Source: CAZDOD01 sp964506935 (GTDB lineage Bacteria; Desulfobacterota; Zymogenia; Zymogenales; Zymogenaceae). From it: a DNA stretch of 7,560 bases. The notes under the pieces are model-generated. The model saw only the letters and a list, made by a program, of their open reading frames with translations. It was not told the DNA's origin and made no database searches. The translations under genes were made by a program, and so were the position numbers. Positions within the stretch are counted from its first letter, which is position 1. Each line of letters opens with the position of its first letter. Below are positions 1 to 5,697 of this stretch, piece by piece. The stretch covers positions 1 through 7,560 of the forward strand of contig CAZDOD010000143.1 of NCBI GenBank assembly GCA_964506935.1, written 5' to 3'.

Positions 1-300
1 ATCGACCCCGGCATCGGTTTCGGGAAGACCTGGGATGACAACCTCAAGATAATAAGGCGTATACGCGATTTTTACGTCCTCGGGAGGCCCGTGCTCATCG
101 GGGCGTCCAGGAAGGCGTTTATTGGTGGCGTCACGAAAAAGGAGGTCGATTCGAGGCTTTTGGGAAGCATCGGCGCCGCCGTTTCGGCTTCCGCATATGG
201 GGCGCATATGGTCAGGGTCCACGATGTCGAAAAGACCCGCGACGCCCTCTTGGTGGTCGACGCCGTAAAGAGGGGGGCGATTGAAAGGGGCGATATATAA
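1..300 (+). CDS. folP: Dihydropteroate synthase, C-terminal part (5' end outside window)
   Basis: This reading frame is open from base 1 and ends at TAA 298-300, giving 99 residues. FolP joins p-aminobenzoate to 6-hydroxymethyl-dihydropterin diphosphate to make dihydropteroate, a cytoplasmic step of folate synthesis. Visible family motifs are DPGIGFGKT at residues 2-10 of the fragment (pterin-pocket side of the TIM barrel), the GASRKAFIG loop whose SRK lysine contacts pterin, and the RVHDV motif near the C-terminus, whose Arg and His bind the sulfonamide/diphosphate site. The family is usually about 270-290 residues, so roughly the first 170-190 are missing because the window begins inside the gene; nothing suggests a broken gene. 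It probably ends a transcript, since a terminator-like hairpin follows within 20 nt. The motifs make the assignment secure. Confidence 0.95.
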   Translation: MDPGIGFGKTWDDNLKIIRRIRDFYVLGRPVLIGASRKAFIGGVTKKEVDSRLLGSIGAAVSASAYGAHMVRVHDVEKTRDALLVVDAVKRGAIERGDI

Positions 301-319
301 AAAACTTGTTGGATTAGCG

Positions 320-351
320 GGCCTTTTCGTTGAGAAGGTCTTTTTATATTT
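320..351 (+). terminator. Putative intrinsic terminator between folP and glmM
   Basis: GGCCTTTTC (320-328) pairs with GAGAAGGTC (332-340) across a GTT loop, giving a 9-bp stem with two G-U wobbles. It is followed directly by TTTTTATATTTT (341-352). Stem plus T-tract is the layout of a rho-independent terminator. The stem is only moderately stable and the T-tract is interrupted, so it may be partial or act as an attenuator. The alternative upstream TTG start of glmM (330) lies inside this hairpin, which argues against that start. Confidence 0.5.
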
Positions 352-377
352 TGTGTAGCTTTGTCGGGGTGGATTGG

Positions 378-1745
378 ATGTCACAGAAAAAAAGGACAAA
401 GGAACTCTTCGGGACGGACGGAATAAGGGGTGTCGCAAACGAGGAGCCTATGACGACCGAGACCGCCATGAAGGTTGGGAGGGCAACGGCGTATATTTTT
501 AAGGGGGGCAACAGGAGACACCGGATAGTCATCGGTAAAGACACGAGGCTGTCGGGGTATATGCTTGAGACGGCCCTAGCGTCGGGGATTTGCTCTATGG
601 GTGTCGATGTCCTCTTGGTCGGGCCTTTGCCGACACCTGGCATAGCGTTTATAACATCGAGTATGAGGGCCGATGCCGGTGTGGTGATCTCGGCGTCCCA
701 TAATCTTTTTCAGGATAACGGCATCAAGATATTTTCCGGTGACGGCTTTAAGCTCCCCGATGAGAAGGAGCAAGAGATAGAAGACCTGATATTTTCAAAT
801 AAGATAGACAAACTACGCCCGACGGCGACTGAGGTTGGGAAGGCCTTTCGTGTGGATGACGCCGTCGGCAGGTATATTGTATTTCTCAAGGCTATTTTTC
901 CCAAAGACCTCGATCTTACGGGCCTGACCATTGCGGTCGATTGCGCCCACGGCGCCGCATACAAGGTGGCCCCCTCGGTCTTCGAGGAGCTGGGCGCAAA
1001 GGTCATAGTCATGGGGGATGAGCCTGACGGTGAGAACATCAACGACGGCTGCGGCTCCCTTCACCCCGAGCTCGTAAGCTCCGCGGTAAAGAGTTCCGGT
1101 GCTGATATCGGTATCGCCCTCGACGGCGATGCGGACAGGGTCATCGTTGTTGATGAAGGGGGCAGTGAGGTAAACGGCGATAAGATAATGGCGATCTGCG
1201 CTCAGGATAAGATGGAGGCGAGGATGCTTAAGGAGGGAGTTTTGGTTGCAACGGTTATGAGCAACATGGGTCTTGAGGTCTTTATGAAGAGAATAGGGGG
1301 AAGTCTCGTCCGCACCCCCGTTGGAGACCGCTACGTCGTGGAGAAGATGGTCAAGGGGGGCTACAATTTGGGTGGTGAGAGGTCGGGACATCTGATCTTC
1401 CTAGATTACAACACGACCGGAGACGGGATATTGTCGGCGCTCAAGGTTCTCTCCGTCATGGTGAGAAAGCAAAAAAAGCTCTCGGAGCTGTCGGGCATCA
1501 TGACCGAGTTCCCGCAGGTTTTAAAAAACGTCAAGGTAAAAAAGAGGGTGGATCTAAACGAGTCGCCAAAGATCAAGAAGGCCATCACCGATGCCGAAAA
1601 ACAACTGGGGGACACCGGTAGGGTTCTGGTTCGCTTTTCGGGGACTGAGCCTAAGGTCAGGGTCATGGTCGAAGGGGAAGACGAGGGACTGATCACTAGT
1701 CTCGCCTCGGACATTGCTGACACGATAGAGAGAGAGCTCGGATGA
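378..1745 (+). CDS. glmM: Phosphoglucosamine mutase
   Basis: GlmM interconverts glucosamine-6-phosphate and glucosamine-1-phosphate, supplying UDP-GlcNAc for peptidoglycan and LPS in the cytoplasm. The 455-residue protein has the full four-domain alpha-D-phosphohexomutase pattern: N-terminal LFGTDGIRGVAN (residues 10-21), catalytic phosphoserine loop ISASHN with Ser107, metal loop DGDADR (249-254), sugar-binding loop GGERSGH (332-338), and phosphate-binding RFSGTEPKVRVMVE (419-432). Length matches the usual 445-455. The frame extends upstream to a TTG at 330, but ATG 378 is chosen because it has a purine-rich GGGGTGG five bases upstream, gives the normal N-terminus, and the longer start lies in a hairpin. 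Oddities: Leu110 replaces the usual Pro after SASHN, and Phe420 sits where Pro or Tyr is common in the phosphate loop. The gene overlaps acpS by 4 nt, suggesting translational coupling. GlmM rather than phosphomannomutase is favoured by the N-terminal motif and the locus. Confidence 0.95.
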   Translation: MSQKKRTKELFGTDGIRGVANEEPMTTETAMKVGRATAYIFKGGNRRHRIVIGKDTRLSGYMLETALASGICSMGVDVLLVGPLPTPGIAFITSSMRADAGVVISASHNLFQDNGIKIFSGDGFKLPDEKEQEIEDLIFSNKIDKLRPTATEVGKAFRVDDAVGRYIVFLKAIFPKDLDLTGLTIAVDCAHGAAYKVAPSVFEELGAKVIVMGDEPDGENINDGCGSLHPELVSSAVKSSGADIGIALDGDADRVIVVDEGGSEVNGDKIMAICAQDKMEARMLKEGVLVATVMSNMGLEVFMKRIGGSLVRTPVGDRYVVEKMVKGGYNLGGERSGHLIFLDYNTTGDGILSALKVLSVMVRKQKKLSELSGIMTEFPQVLKNVKVKKRVDLNESPKIKKAITDAEKQLGDTGRVLVRFSGTEPKVRVMVEGEDEGLITSLASDIADTIERELG

Positions 1746-2119
1746 TTATCGGAGTCGGAACCGATGCCCTCGAAATAGATAGGATGGCGACATCAATGAA
1801 GAGGCGCGGCAAAAGCTTTGAGAGGAGGATATTTACGGAGGCGGAAACCGCCTACTGCAACAGAAAAAAGGACTCGGCCTCGTCTTTCGCCGCACGATTT
1901 GCCGCAAAAGAGGCTATGATGAAGTCGCTCGGAAGGGGGCTCTTTCAGGGGATGGCCTTTAAGAATATCGAGGTGGTGAGGGGCCCGAGGGGAAAGCCGG
2001 GGATAAAGCTATCCGGCGGGGCGAAAGAGATATTCGAGGAGATGAGAGGAAAGTCGATACATCTCTCCCTAACCCATTCAAAGGGATTGGCATTTGCCGT
2101 CGTGATCGTTGAAGGGTGA
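1742..2119 (+). CDS. acpS: Holo-[acyl-carrier-protein] synthase
   Basis: AcpS moves 4'-phosphopantetheine from coenzyme A to a serine of acyl carrier protein, activating it for fatty-acid synthesis. The 125-residue length is typical of this small trimeric enzyme. The N-terminal IIGVGTDALEIDRM contains the metal-binding Asp8 (most family members have IVEI where this has ALEI). The second signature, ARFAAKEAMMKSLG, carries the metal-ligand Glu57, and LSLTHSKGLAFAVVIVE (108-124) is the usual C-terminal strand with the His-Ser pair. Its ATG overlaps the glmM TGA as ATGA, and a purine-rich GAGAGAGAG lies upstream inside glmM, so the two are very likely co-translated. In related genomes acpS often sits between glmM (or pdxJ) and nnr, as here. 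Assignment is secure. Confidence 0.95.
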   Translation: MIIGVGTDALEIDRMATSMKRRGKSFERRIFTEAETAYCNRKKDSASSFAARFAAKEAMMKSLGRGLFQGMAFKNIEVVRGPRGKPGIKLSGGAKEIFEEMRGKSIHLSLTHSKGLAFAVVIVEG

Positions 2120-2135
2120 GGAGTTGCAATAGATA

Positions 2136-2158
2136 GGGTTTGGTGGAGGTGGGGTAGG
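2136..2158 (+). other. G-rich tract in the acpS-nnr gap, possible two-tier G-quadruplex
   Basis: The 89-nt gap 2120-2208 contains GGG at 2136-2138 and then GGTGGAGGTGGGG at 2142-2154, four G-pairs with single-base loops, followed by GG at 2157-2158. That fits a two-tetrad quadruplex on the + strand or its RNA. It could also be a displaced purine-rich stretch with no function. The rest of the gap (2159-2208) is AT-rich and may hold a weak promoter. I see no small gene in the gap. Confidence 0.3.
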
Positions 2159-2162
2159 ATTT

Positions 2163-2193
2163 TTATGATTTTTATATATTGTGGAATTATTAT
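2163..2193 (+). promoter_or_regulatory. Weak candidate promoter for nnr
   Basis: The sequence turns sharply AT-rich here. TTATGA (2163-2168) and TATTAT (2188-2193) could act as -35 and -10 elements with a 19-bp spacer, which would start transcription about 9 nt before the ATG at 2209. Matches are poor and spacing is long. The main support is that no Shine-Dalgarno sequence precedes ATG 2209, so a short-leader or leaderless transcript is possible. Confidence 0.2.
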
Positions 2194-2208
2194 CTTATTG
2201 AATTAGAC

Positions 2209-3816
2209 ATGAAGGTCGCAACGGCAAAAATAATACGGGAGCTCGACAGACGGGCAAAAGAGGATTACGGGATTTCGGGCGCCGTCCTGATGGAGAACGC
2301 CGGAAGCGGGGTGGCCCGGATCATCCTTGAGGAATTTCCTGATCTCGTAAGCCTGGGGGCCTCGATTATCTGCGGGCGGGGAAACAACGGCGGCGACGGG
2401 TTCGTCATCGCGCGACACCTCGAAAACAACGGCATCGATGTTGATGTCTTCATCGTCGGCGGGGCCGAAAATGTCAGGGATGGTGAGGCGAAGACCAATC
2501 TCGATATTATACGTAAGATCGGCATCGAGGTTCTGGAAATAAAGGGAGACGAAGATCTGATACCCCTGTCTCGGTCTTTGAGTGAGCGGGGAATCGCCGT
2601 GGACGCTTTGTTGGGGACGGGGCTTGAGAGGGAAGTAGTCGATATATATGAAAAGGTCATCTCGGAGATAAACAGCGCCAGGGAAGCAGGACTCCCCGCC
2701 GTCGTCTCTGTCGATATACCCTCTGGTATCTCCGCAGACACAGGGAAGGTCTTGGGGTGTGCGATAAAGGCGGATTTTACGTGCGCCTTCGCCCTGCCTA
2801 AGGTGGGGGAACTGATATATCCCGGCGCGGAGTATTCGGGGGAGTTGGTGGTTTTAGATATATCTATTCCCCGGCGCCTCGTCTCTGACATGGAGATCAA
2901 ACACAATATTTTGTCCCAGGCTCATTTTCCGGGTCTCTTGGTCGATAGAAATCCCAATTTCCATAAGGGAAACTTCGGCCACCTCCTTTTGATCTCTGGG
3001 TCTCCCGGAAAGACCGGGGCGGCCTATCTCTCTAGCGAGGGCGCATTGAGGGCTGGGGCCGGGCTGGTTACTGTTGGGATACCCGAATCTCTAAATCCCA
3101 TATTAGAGGTCAAGCTGACAGAGGCGATGACCTTGCCCCTCCCCGATGAAGGAGGGCACTTCTCATCGGCGGCGTTCGACCAAATTAGAAAGGCCTTGGA
3201 CGGTAAAGATGCCATCGCCATCGGCCCGGGTCTCGGGACGTCAAAGGGCGCCCGCGAGGTGGTTAGGGGATTGATCTCGGAATCGGAGATTCCGATTGTC
3301 ATCGACGCCGACGGGTTGAACGTCATCGCCTGCGACGCTCAGATACTCAAAGATAAAAAGACGGATATTATCCTCACACCCCACCCCGGTGAGATGGGGA
3401 GGCTCTTAAATAAGGCGACGAGCGAGGTTCAGGACGATCGGATCGGCGCGGCTCAAAATCTCGCAAAAGAGCATGGCGTGTGGGTGGTCTTGAAGGGGGC
3501 GCGAACTGTAATTTCGACTCCCACTGGCGAGATATTTATCTCCGTGGGAGGAAATCCCGGGATGGCGTCGGGGGGGACGGGCGATGTCCTCACCGGGCTC
3601 ATCGGGGGTTTTCTCGCGGGCTCCAGGGATCCCATCGCATCTGCGGCCGCCGGTGTCTACATCCACGCCGCCGCGGGTGATATTGCAGCAGAAGATGTCG
3701 GAGAGGTATCACTCATCGCAACAGACATCCTTGATGAAATCCCGAATGTGATCTCAAGGCTCAAAGGCCAAGACCCCGAACAATTTGAGCAGGGGACATA
3801 TAAAATCAGAATTTAA
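2209..3816 (+). CDS. nnr: Bifunctional NAD(P)H-hydrate epimerase / ADP-dependent NAD(P)H-hydrate dehydratase
   Basis: This 535-residue fusion repairs NADHX and NADPHX, the hydrated damage products of NAD(P)H. The N-terminal YjeF_N domain (about 1-225) epimerises the R and S forms. It shows the signature CGRGNNGGDGFVIARHL (55-71), VDIPSG (168-173), and ALPKVGELIYPGAEYSGELVVLDISIP (195-221). The C-terminal ribokinase-like domain (about 240-520) dehydrates S-NAD(P)HX using ADP. It shows HKGNFGH (252-258), a glycine-rich IAIGPGLG (336-343), DADGL (366-370), TPHPGEM (390-396), and GGNPGMASGGTGDVL (447-461) with catalytic Asp459. Length agrees with the usual fused form (about 500-530). The frame extends to TTG 2179, but ATG 2209 gives the standard N-terminus (MKV then an ELDRRA helix), so it is preferred. 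Neither start has a clear Shine-Dalgarno. All expected active-site motifs are intact. Confidence 0.95.
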   Translation: MKVATAKIIRELDRRAKEDYGISGAVLMENAGSGVARIILEEFPDLVSLGASIICGRGNNGGDGFVIARHLENNGIDVDVFIVGGAENVRDGEAKTNLDIIRKIGIEVLEIKGDEDLIPLSRSLSERGIAVDALLGTGLEREVVDIYEKVISEINSAREAGLPAVVSVDIPSGISADTGKVLGCAIKADFTCAFALPKVGELIYPGAEYSGELVVLDISIPRRLVSDMEIKHNILSQAHFPGLLVDRNPNFHKGNFGHLLLISGSPGKTGAAYLSSEGALRAGAGLVTVGIPESLNPILEVKLTEAMTLPLPDEGGHFSSAAFDQIRKALDGKDAIAIGPGLGTSKGAREVVRGLISESEIPIVIDADGLNVIACDAQILKDKKTDIILTPHPGEMGRLLNKATSEVQDDRIGAAQNLAKEHGVWVVLKGARTVISTPTGEIFISVGGNPGMASGGTGDVLTGLIGGFLAGSRDPIASAAAGVYIHAAAGDIAAEDVGEVSLIATDILDEIPNVISRLKGQDPEQFEQGTYKIRI

Positions 3817-3826
3817 AATTTTGCCT

Positions 3827-3856
3827 GAATCCTCAGATTTTTTTGACTGGGGATTC
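3827..3856 (+). other. Stem-loop with a T7 loop downstream of nnr
   Basis: GAATCCTCAG (3827-3836) pairs with CTGGGGATTC (3847-3856) over 10 bp with one G-U wobble, leaving a 10-nt loop that contains seven T (3838-3844). No T-tract follows the stem, so it is not a standard terminator. An alternative fold uses CTGA (3825-3828) with TCAG (3833-3836), a weak 4-bp stem directly before the T7 run, which is terminator-like. The two folds exclude each other. It lies 10 nt after the nnr stop codon and may mark the nnr transcript end. Confidence 0.4.
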
Positions 3857-3896
3857 TACATTTGTATAGAGTTATCAAAAGCGGTTTGAGGCCGAC

Positions 3897-3915
3897 ATCG
3901 AAAAAGAATCGAAAA
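3897..3915 (+). repeat. Tandem ATCGAAAA direct repeat upstream of tsaE promoter
   Basis: ATCGAAAA occurs at 3897-3904 and again at 3908-3915, an 11-bp period that places both copies on nearly the same helix face. The second copy ends 2 nt before the -35 element at 3918. This is the position of many class II activator sites. The repeat is short and A-rich, so chance is possible. Confidence 0.3.
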
Positions 3916-3917
3916 GC

Positions 3918-3946
3918 TTGATATAGCCTGTTTTTAGATTTAAAAT
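3918..3946 (+). promoter_or_regulatory. Sigma-70-like promoter abutting tsaE
   Basis: TTGATA (3918-3923) matches five of six bases of the -35 consensus, and TAAAAT (3941-3946) matches five of six of the -10 consensus. The spacer between them is exactly 17 bp. The -10 ends one base before ATG 3948, so transcription would be expected to begin at or just inside the tsaE start codon. This would drive tsaE, lysC and probably cimA independently of the genes upstream. Confidence 0.5.
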
Positions 3947-3947
3947 T

Positions 3948-4490
3948 ATGGGAATCGAGATCAAGACACATTCCCCAGACGAGACCATCCTTCTTGGTGA
4001 GGCTATAGGAAGGGGTGCGGATGGGGGCTTAGTGCTTGCGCTCACAGGAGAGATGGGATCGGGAAAGACCAAGCTCACCCAGGGGATCGCAAAGGGGCTG
4101 GGCGTGCCAGAGGATTTTCGGATAACGAGCCCGACCTTTACACTAATCAACGAATATCCGGGGAGGTTTTTTCTCTATCATTTTGACCTATACCGTATAT
4201 CCGGGCCCGATGACCTTCTCGACCTCGGATATGAAGAGTATTTCTATGGGGAGGGTATCGTCGTTTTGGAATGGGCCGAGAGGGCGAAAAATCTCCTCCC
4301 GCAAAAGAGGGTTGATGTCGAGATATCGATATTGGGGGATAATCTCAGGAAATTTGTTTTCGATTTTCGGGGGGATGCATTTGATCTGTTAAAACACGAA
4401 ATTTTATCTTTAATAGAATCTCAAAAGATGGATAGGGGGGAGTTTCTTAATGCTGATTGTCCAAAAATACGGCGGGACATCGGTAGCTAA
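3948..4490 (+). CDS. tsaE: tRNA threonylcarbamoyladenosine biosynthesis ATPase TsaE
   Basis: TsaE is the ATPase that works with TsaB and TsaD to make the universal t6A37 modification of ANN-decoding tRNAs. The 180-residue protein has a Walker A loop GEMGSGKT (34-41), the family's SPTF segment (61-64) followed by the Tyr-rich strand, HFDLYR (78-83), and the EWAER motif (108-112) near the C-terminal part of the nucleotide site. The family is usually about 140-165 residues; the excess is the C-terminal tail from about residue 160, whose last 14 codons overlap lysC in another frame. ATG 3948 gives the usual N-terminus (short strand, then HSPDET), but it has no Shine-Dalgarno and sits directly against a promoter -10 box, so translation may be leaderless. 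No tsaB or tsaD is in the window. Assignment is firm. Confidence 0.93.
   Translation: MGIEIKTHSPDETILLGEAIGRGADGGLVLALTGEMGSGKTKLTQGIAKGLGVPEDFRITSPTFTLINEYPGRFFLYHFDLYRISGPDDLLDLGYEEYFYGEGIVVLEWAERAKNLLPQKRVDVEISILGDNLRKFVFDFRGDAFDLLKHEILSLIESQKMDRGEFLNADCPKIRRDIGS
4434..4442 (+). promoter_or_regulatory. lysC ribosome binding site inside tsaE
   Basis: AGGGGGGAG at 4434-4442 lies seven bases before ATG 4450. It is embedded in the end of tsaE, 41 nt of which overlaps lysC. It fixes the lysC start and suggests that ribosomes finishing tsaE and those starting lysC share or compete for the same stretch. Confidence 0.65.
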
Positions 4491-5691
4491 CCTTGAGCGT
4501 ATTACGAATGTCGCCCGGATGGTCAAAAAGACCAAAGATGATGGGAATAAGGTGGTGGCGGTGTTGTCGGCAATGGCCGGCGAGACCGACAGGCTCATAA
4601 ACCTCGCCCACGAGATCAATCTAAATCCTTCGGTGAGGGAGATGGATGTCCTCATCTCGACGGGGGAGCAGGTGACGGTGGCGCTTCTGTCTATGATCCT
4701 AAACAACATGGGATGCCCTGCAAAGTCCTTTCTTGGATCGCAGGTGAAGATCCTCACCGATGATTCATTTACAAACGCCAGGATCACCGAGATCGAGAAA
4801 AAAAGTATCACGGAGGAGCTCGAAAACGGAGGCGTTGTCGTAGTGGCGGGATTTCAGGGCGTCGACACAAATGGGAATATCACCACGCTTGGCAGGGGCG
4901 GATCGGATACCACCGCGATGGCATTATCCGCCGCACTTTCGGCCGATATCTGCGAGATATACACCGATGTCGACGGTGTTTTCACCACGGACCCGAATAT
5001 ATGCCCCGATGCAAGAAAGCTCGACAAGATATCGTATGATGAGATGCTTGAGATGGCGAGCCTTGGGGCAAAGGTGCTCCATACAAGGGCTGTGGAATTC
5101 GCAAAGAAATACAATGTTCCGATCTTGGTGAAGTCGACCTTTACCAACAGTTCGGGGACTTACGTAATAGCGGAGGATAAGGATATGGAACAGGTGATCG
5201 TTTCGGGAATAGCGTACAATGTTGATGAGTGTAAGTTGACGTTAAGGGGCGTCCCTGACCGGCCCGGGATCGCCTCGAGGATCTTCGGCGAGATTGCGAA
5301 GGCTAATATCATCGTCGATATGATTATCCAGAATATCAGTGAAGACAACATCGCCGATATCACGTTTACAGTTCCCAAAAATGACCTCGCGAATGCCCGT
5401 GAGATCTTAGATAATCTTAAAGGCGAGCTCAATGCCGAGGACGTAATCGCCGACGAGAATATCGCAAAGGTCTCGATCATCGGGTTCGGAATGAGGAGCC
5501 ACGCCGGGATCGCTTCAAAGATGTTCGAGGCCCTGTCAAAAGAAAATATCAATATCATGATGATAAGCACATCCGAGATAAAGGTCTCATGCGCCATAGA
5601 GAGGAAATATACGGAGCTTGCGGTGAGGGTGCTCCACGACACCTTCAAACTTGGGGAAAATAAGCTTGATGTCAAAAAAGAGGAGTTTTAA
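4450..5691 (+). CDS. lysC: Aspartate kinase (monofunctional, two ACT domains)
   Basis: LysC phosphorylates L-aspartate to aspartyl-4-phosphate, the first step towards lysine (and diaminopimelate), methionine and threonine. The 413-residue length fits the monofunctional class. The amino-acid kinase domain (about 1-245) shows KYGGTSV (6-12), ISTGEQV (69-75), the glycine-rich TTLGRGGSDTTA (145-156), YTDVDGVFTTDP (171-182), and MASLGAKVLHTRAVEFA (202-218). Two ACT domains follow, beginning about 262 (LTLRGVPDRPG) and 340 (VSIIGFGMRSHAG, then ISTSEIKVSCAI), where lysine and/or threonine normally bind for feedback control. The start is set by a strong Shine-Dalgarno. The gene overlaps tsaE by 41 nt and is followed 6 nt later by cimA, forming an amino-acid biosynthesis pair. 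An internal ribosome site precedes the ACT region (see 5172). The family assignment is certain; which amino acid inhibits it cannot be read from the sequence alone. Confidence 0.96.
   Translation: MLIVQKYGGTSVANLERITNVARMVKKTKDDGNKVVAVLSAMAGETDRLINLAHEINLNPSVREMDVLISTGEQVTVALLSMILNNMGCPAKSFLGSQVKILTDDSFTNARITEIEKKSITEELENGGVVVVAGFQGVDTNGNITTLGRGGSDTTAMALSAALSADICEIYTDVDGVFTTDPNICPDARKLDKISYDEMLEMASLGAKVLHTRAVEFAKKYNVPILVKSTFTNSSGTYVIAEDKDMEQVIVSGIAYNVDECKLTLRGVPDRPGIASRIFGEIAKANIIVDMIIQNISEDNIADITFTVPKNDLANAREILDNLKGELNAEDVIADENIAKVSIIGFGMRSHAGIASKMFEALSKENINIMMISTSEIKVSCAIERKYTELAVRVLHDTFKLGENKLDVKKEEF
5172..5187 (+). promoter_or_regulatory. Internal ribosome site and ATG in lysC, candidate beta-subunit start
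   Basis: GGAGG at 5172-5176 is a full Shine-Dalgarno core, and an in-frame ATG follows at 5185 after 8 nt. Translation from it would give a 168-residue protein (5185-5691) consisting of just the two ACT domains. Class II aspartokinases of Bacillus and Corynebacterium make such a beta subunit from an in-frame internal start at the same place, with an alpha2-beta2 enzyme. The coding sequence GGAGGATAAGGAT encodes a loop (AEDKD) that does not obviously demand these codons. Use of the start is inferred. Confidence 0.55.
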
Positions 5692-5697
5692 TAGCTT

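Noticed and set aside
330..377. TTG-started extension of glmM by 16 residues
   Set aside because: It lies in the hairpin and T-tract after folP, encodes a non-family N-terminus, and ATG 378 has a purine-rich ribosome site.
301..377. Sigma-70 promoter for glmM using TTGAGA at 330-335
   Set aside because: The -35-like box is good, but no acceptable -10 lies 16-18 bp downstream, and the region is better explained by the hairpin and T-tract.
813..1391. 192-codon minus-strand open frame inside glmM
   Set aside because: It is antisense to conserved GlmM motifs, including the metal loop, has no recognisable domain, and reads as a shadow of GC-biased codons.
2179..2208. TTG-started extension of nnr by 10 residues
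   Set aside because: The extra residues (MWNYYLIELD) do not match the family, and ATG 2209 gives the standard N-terminus; the AT-rich stretch looks like promoter DNA.
2265..2906. 213-codon minus-strand open frame inside nnr
   Set aside because: It is fully antisense to the conserved epimerase domain and has a serine/proline-rich composition typical of shadow frames.
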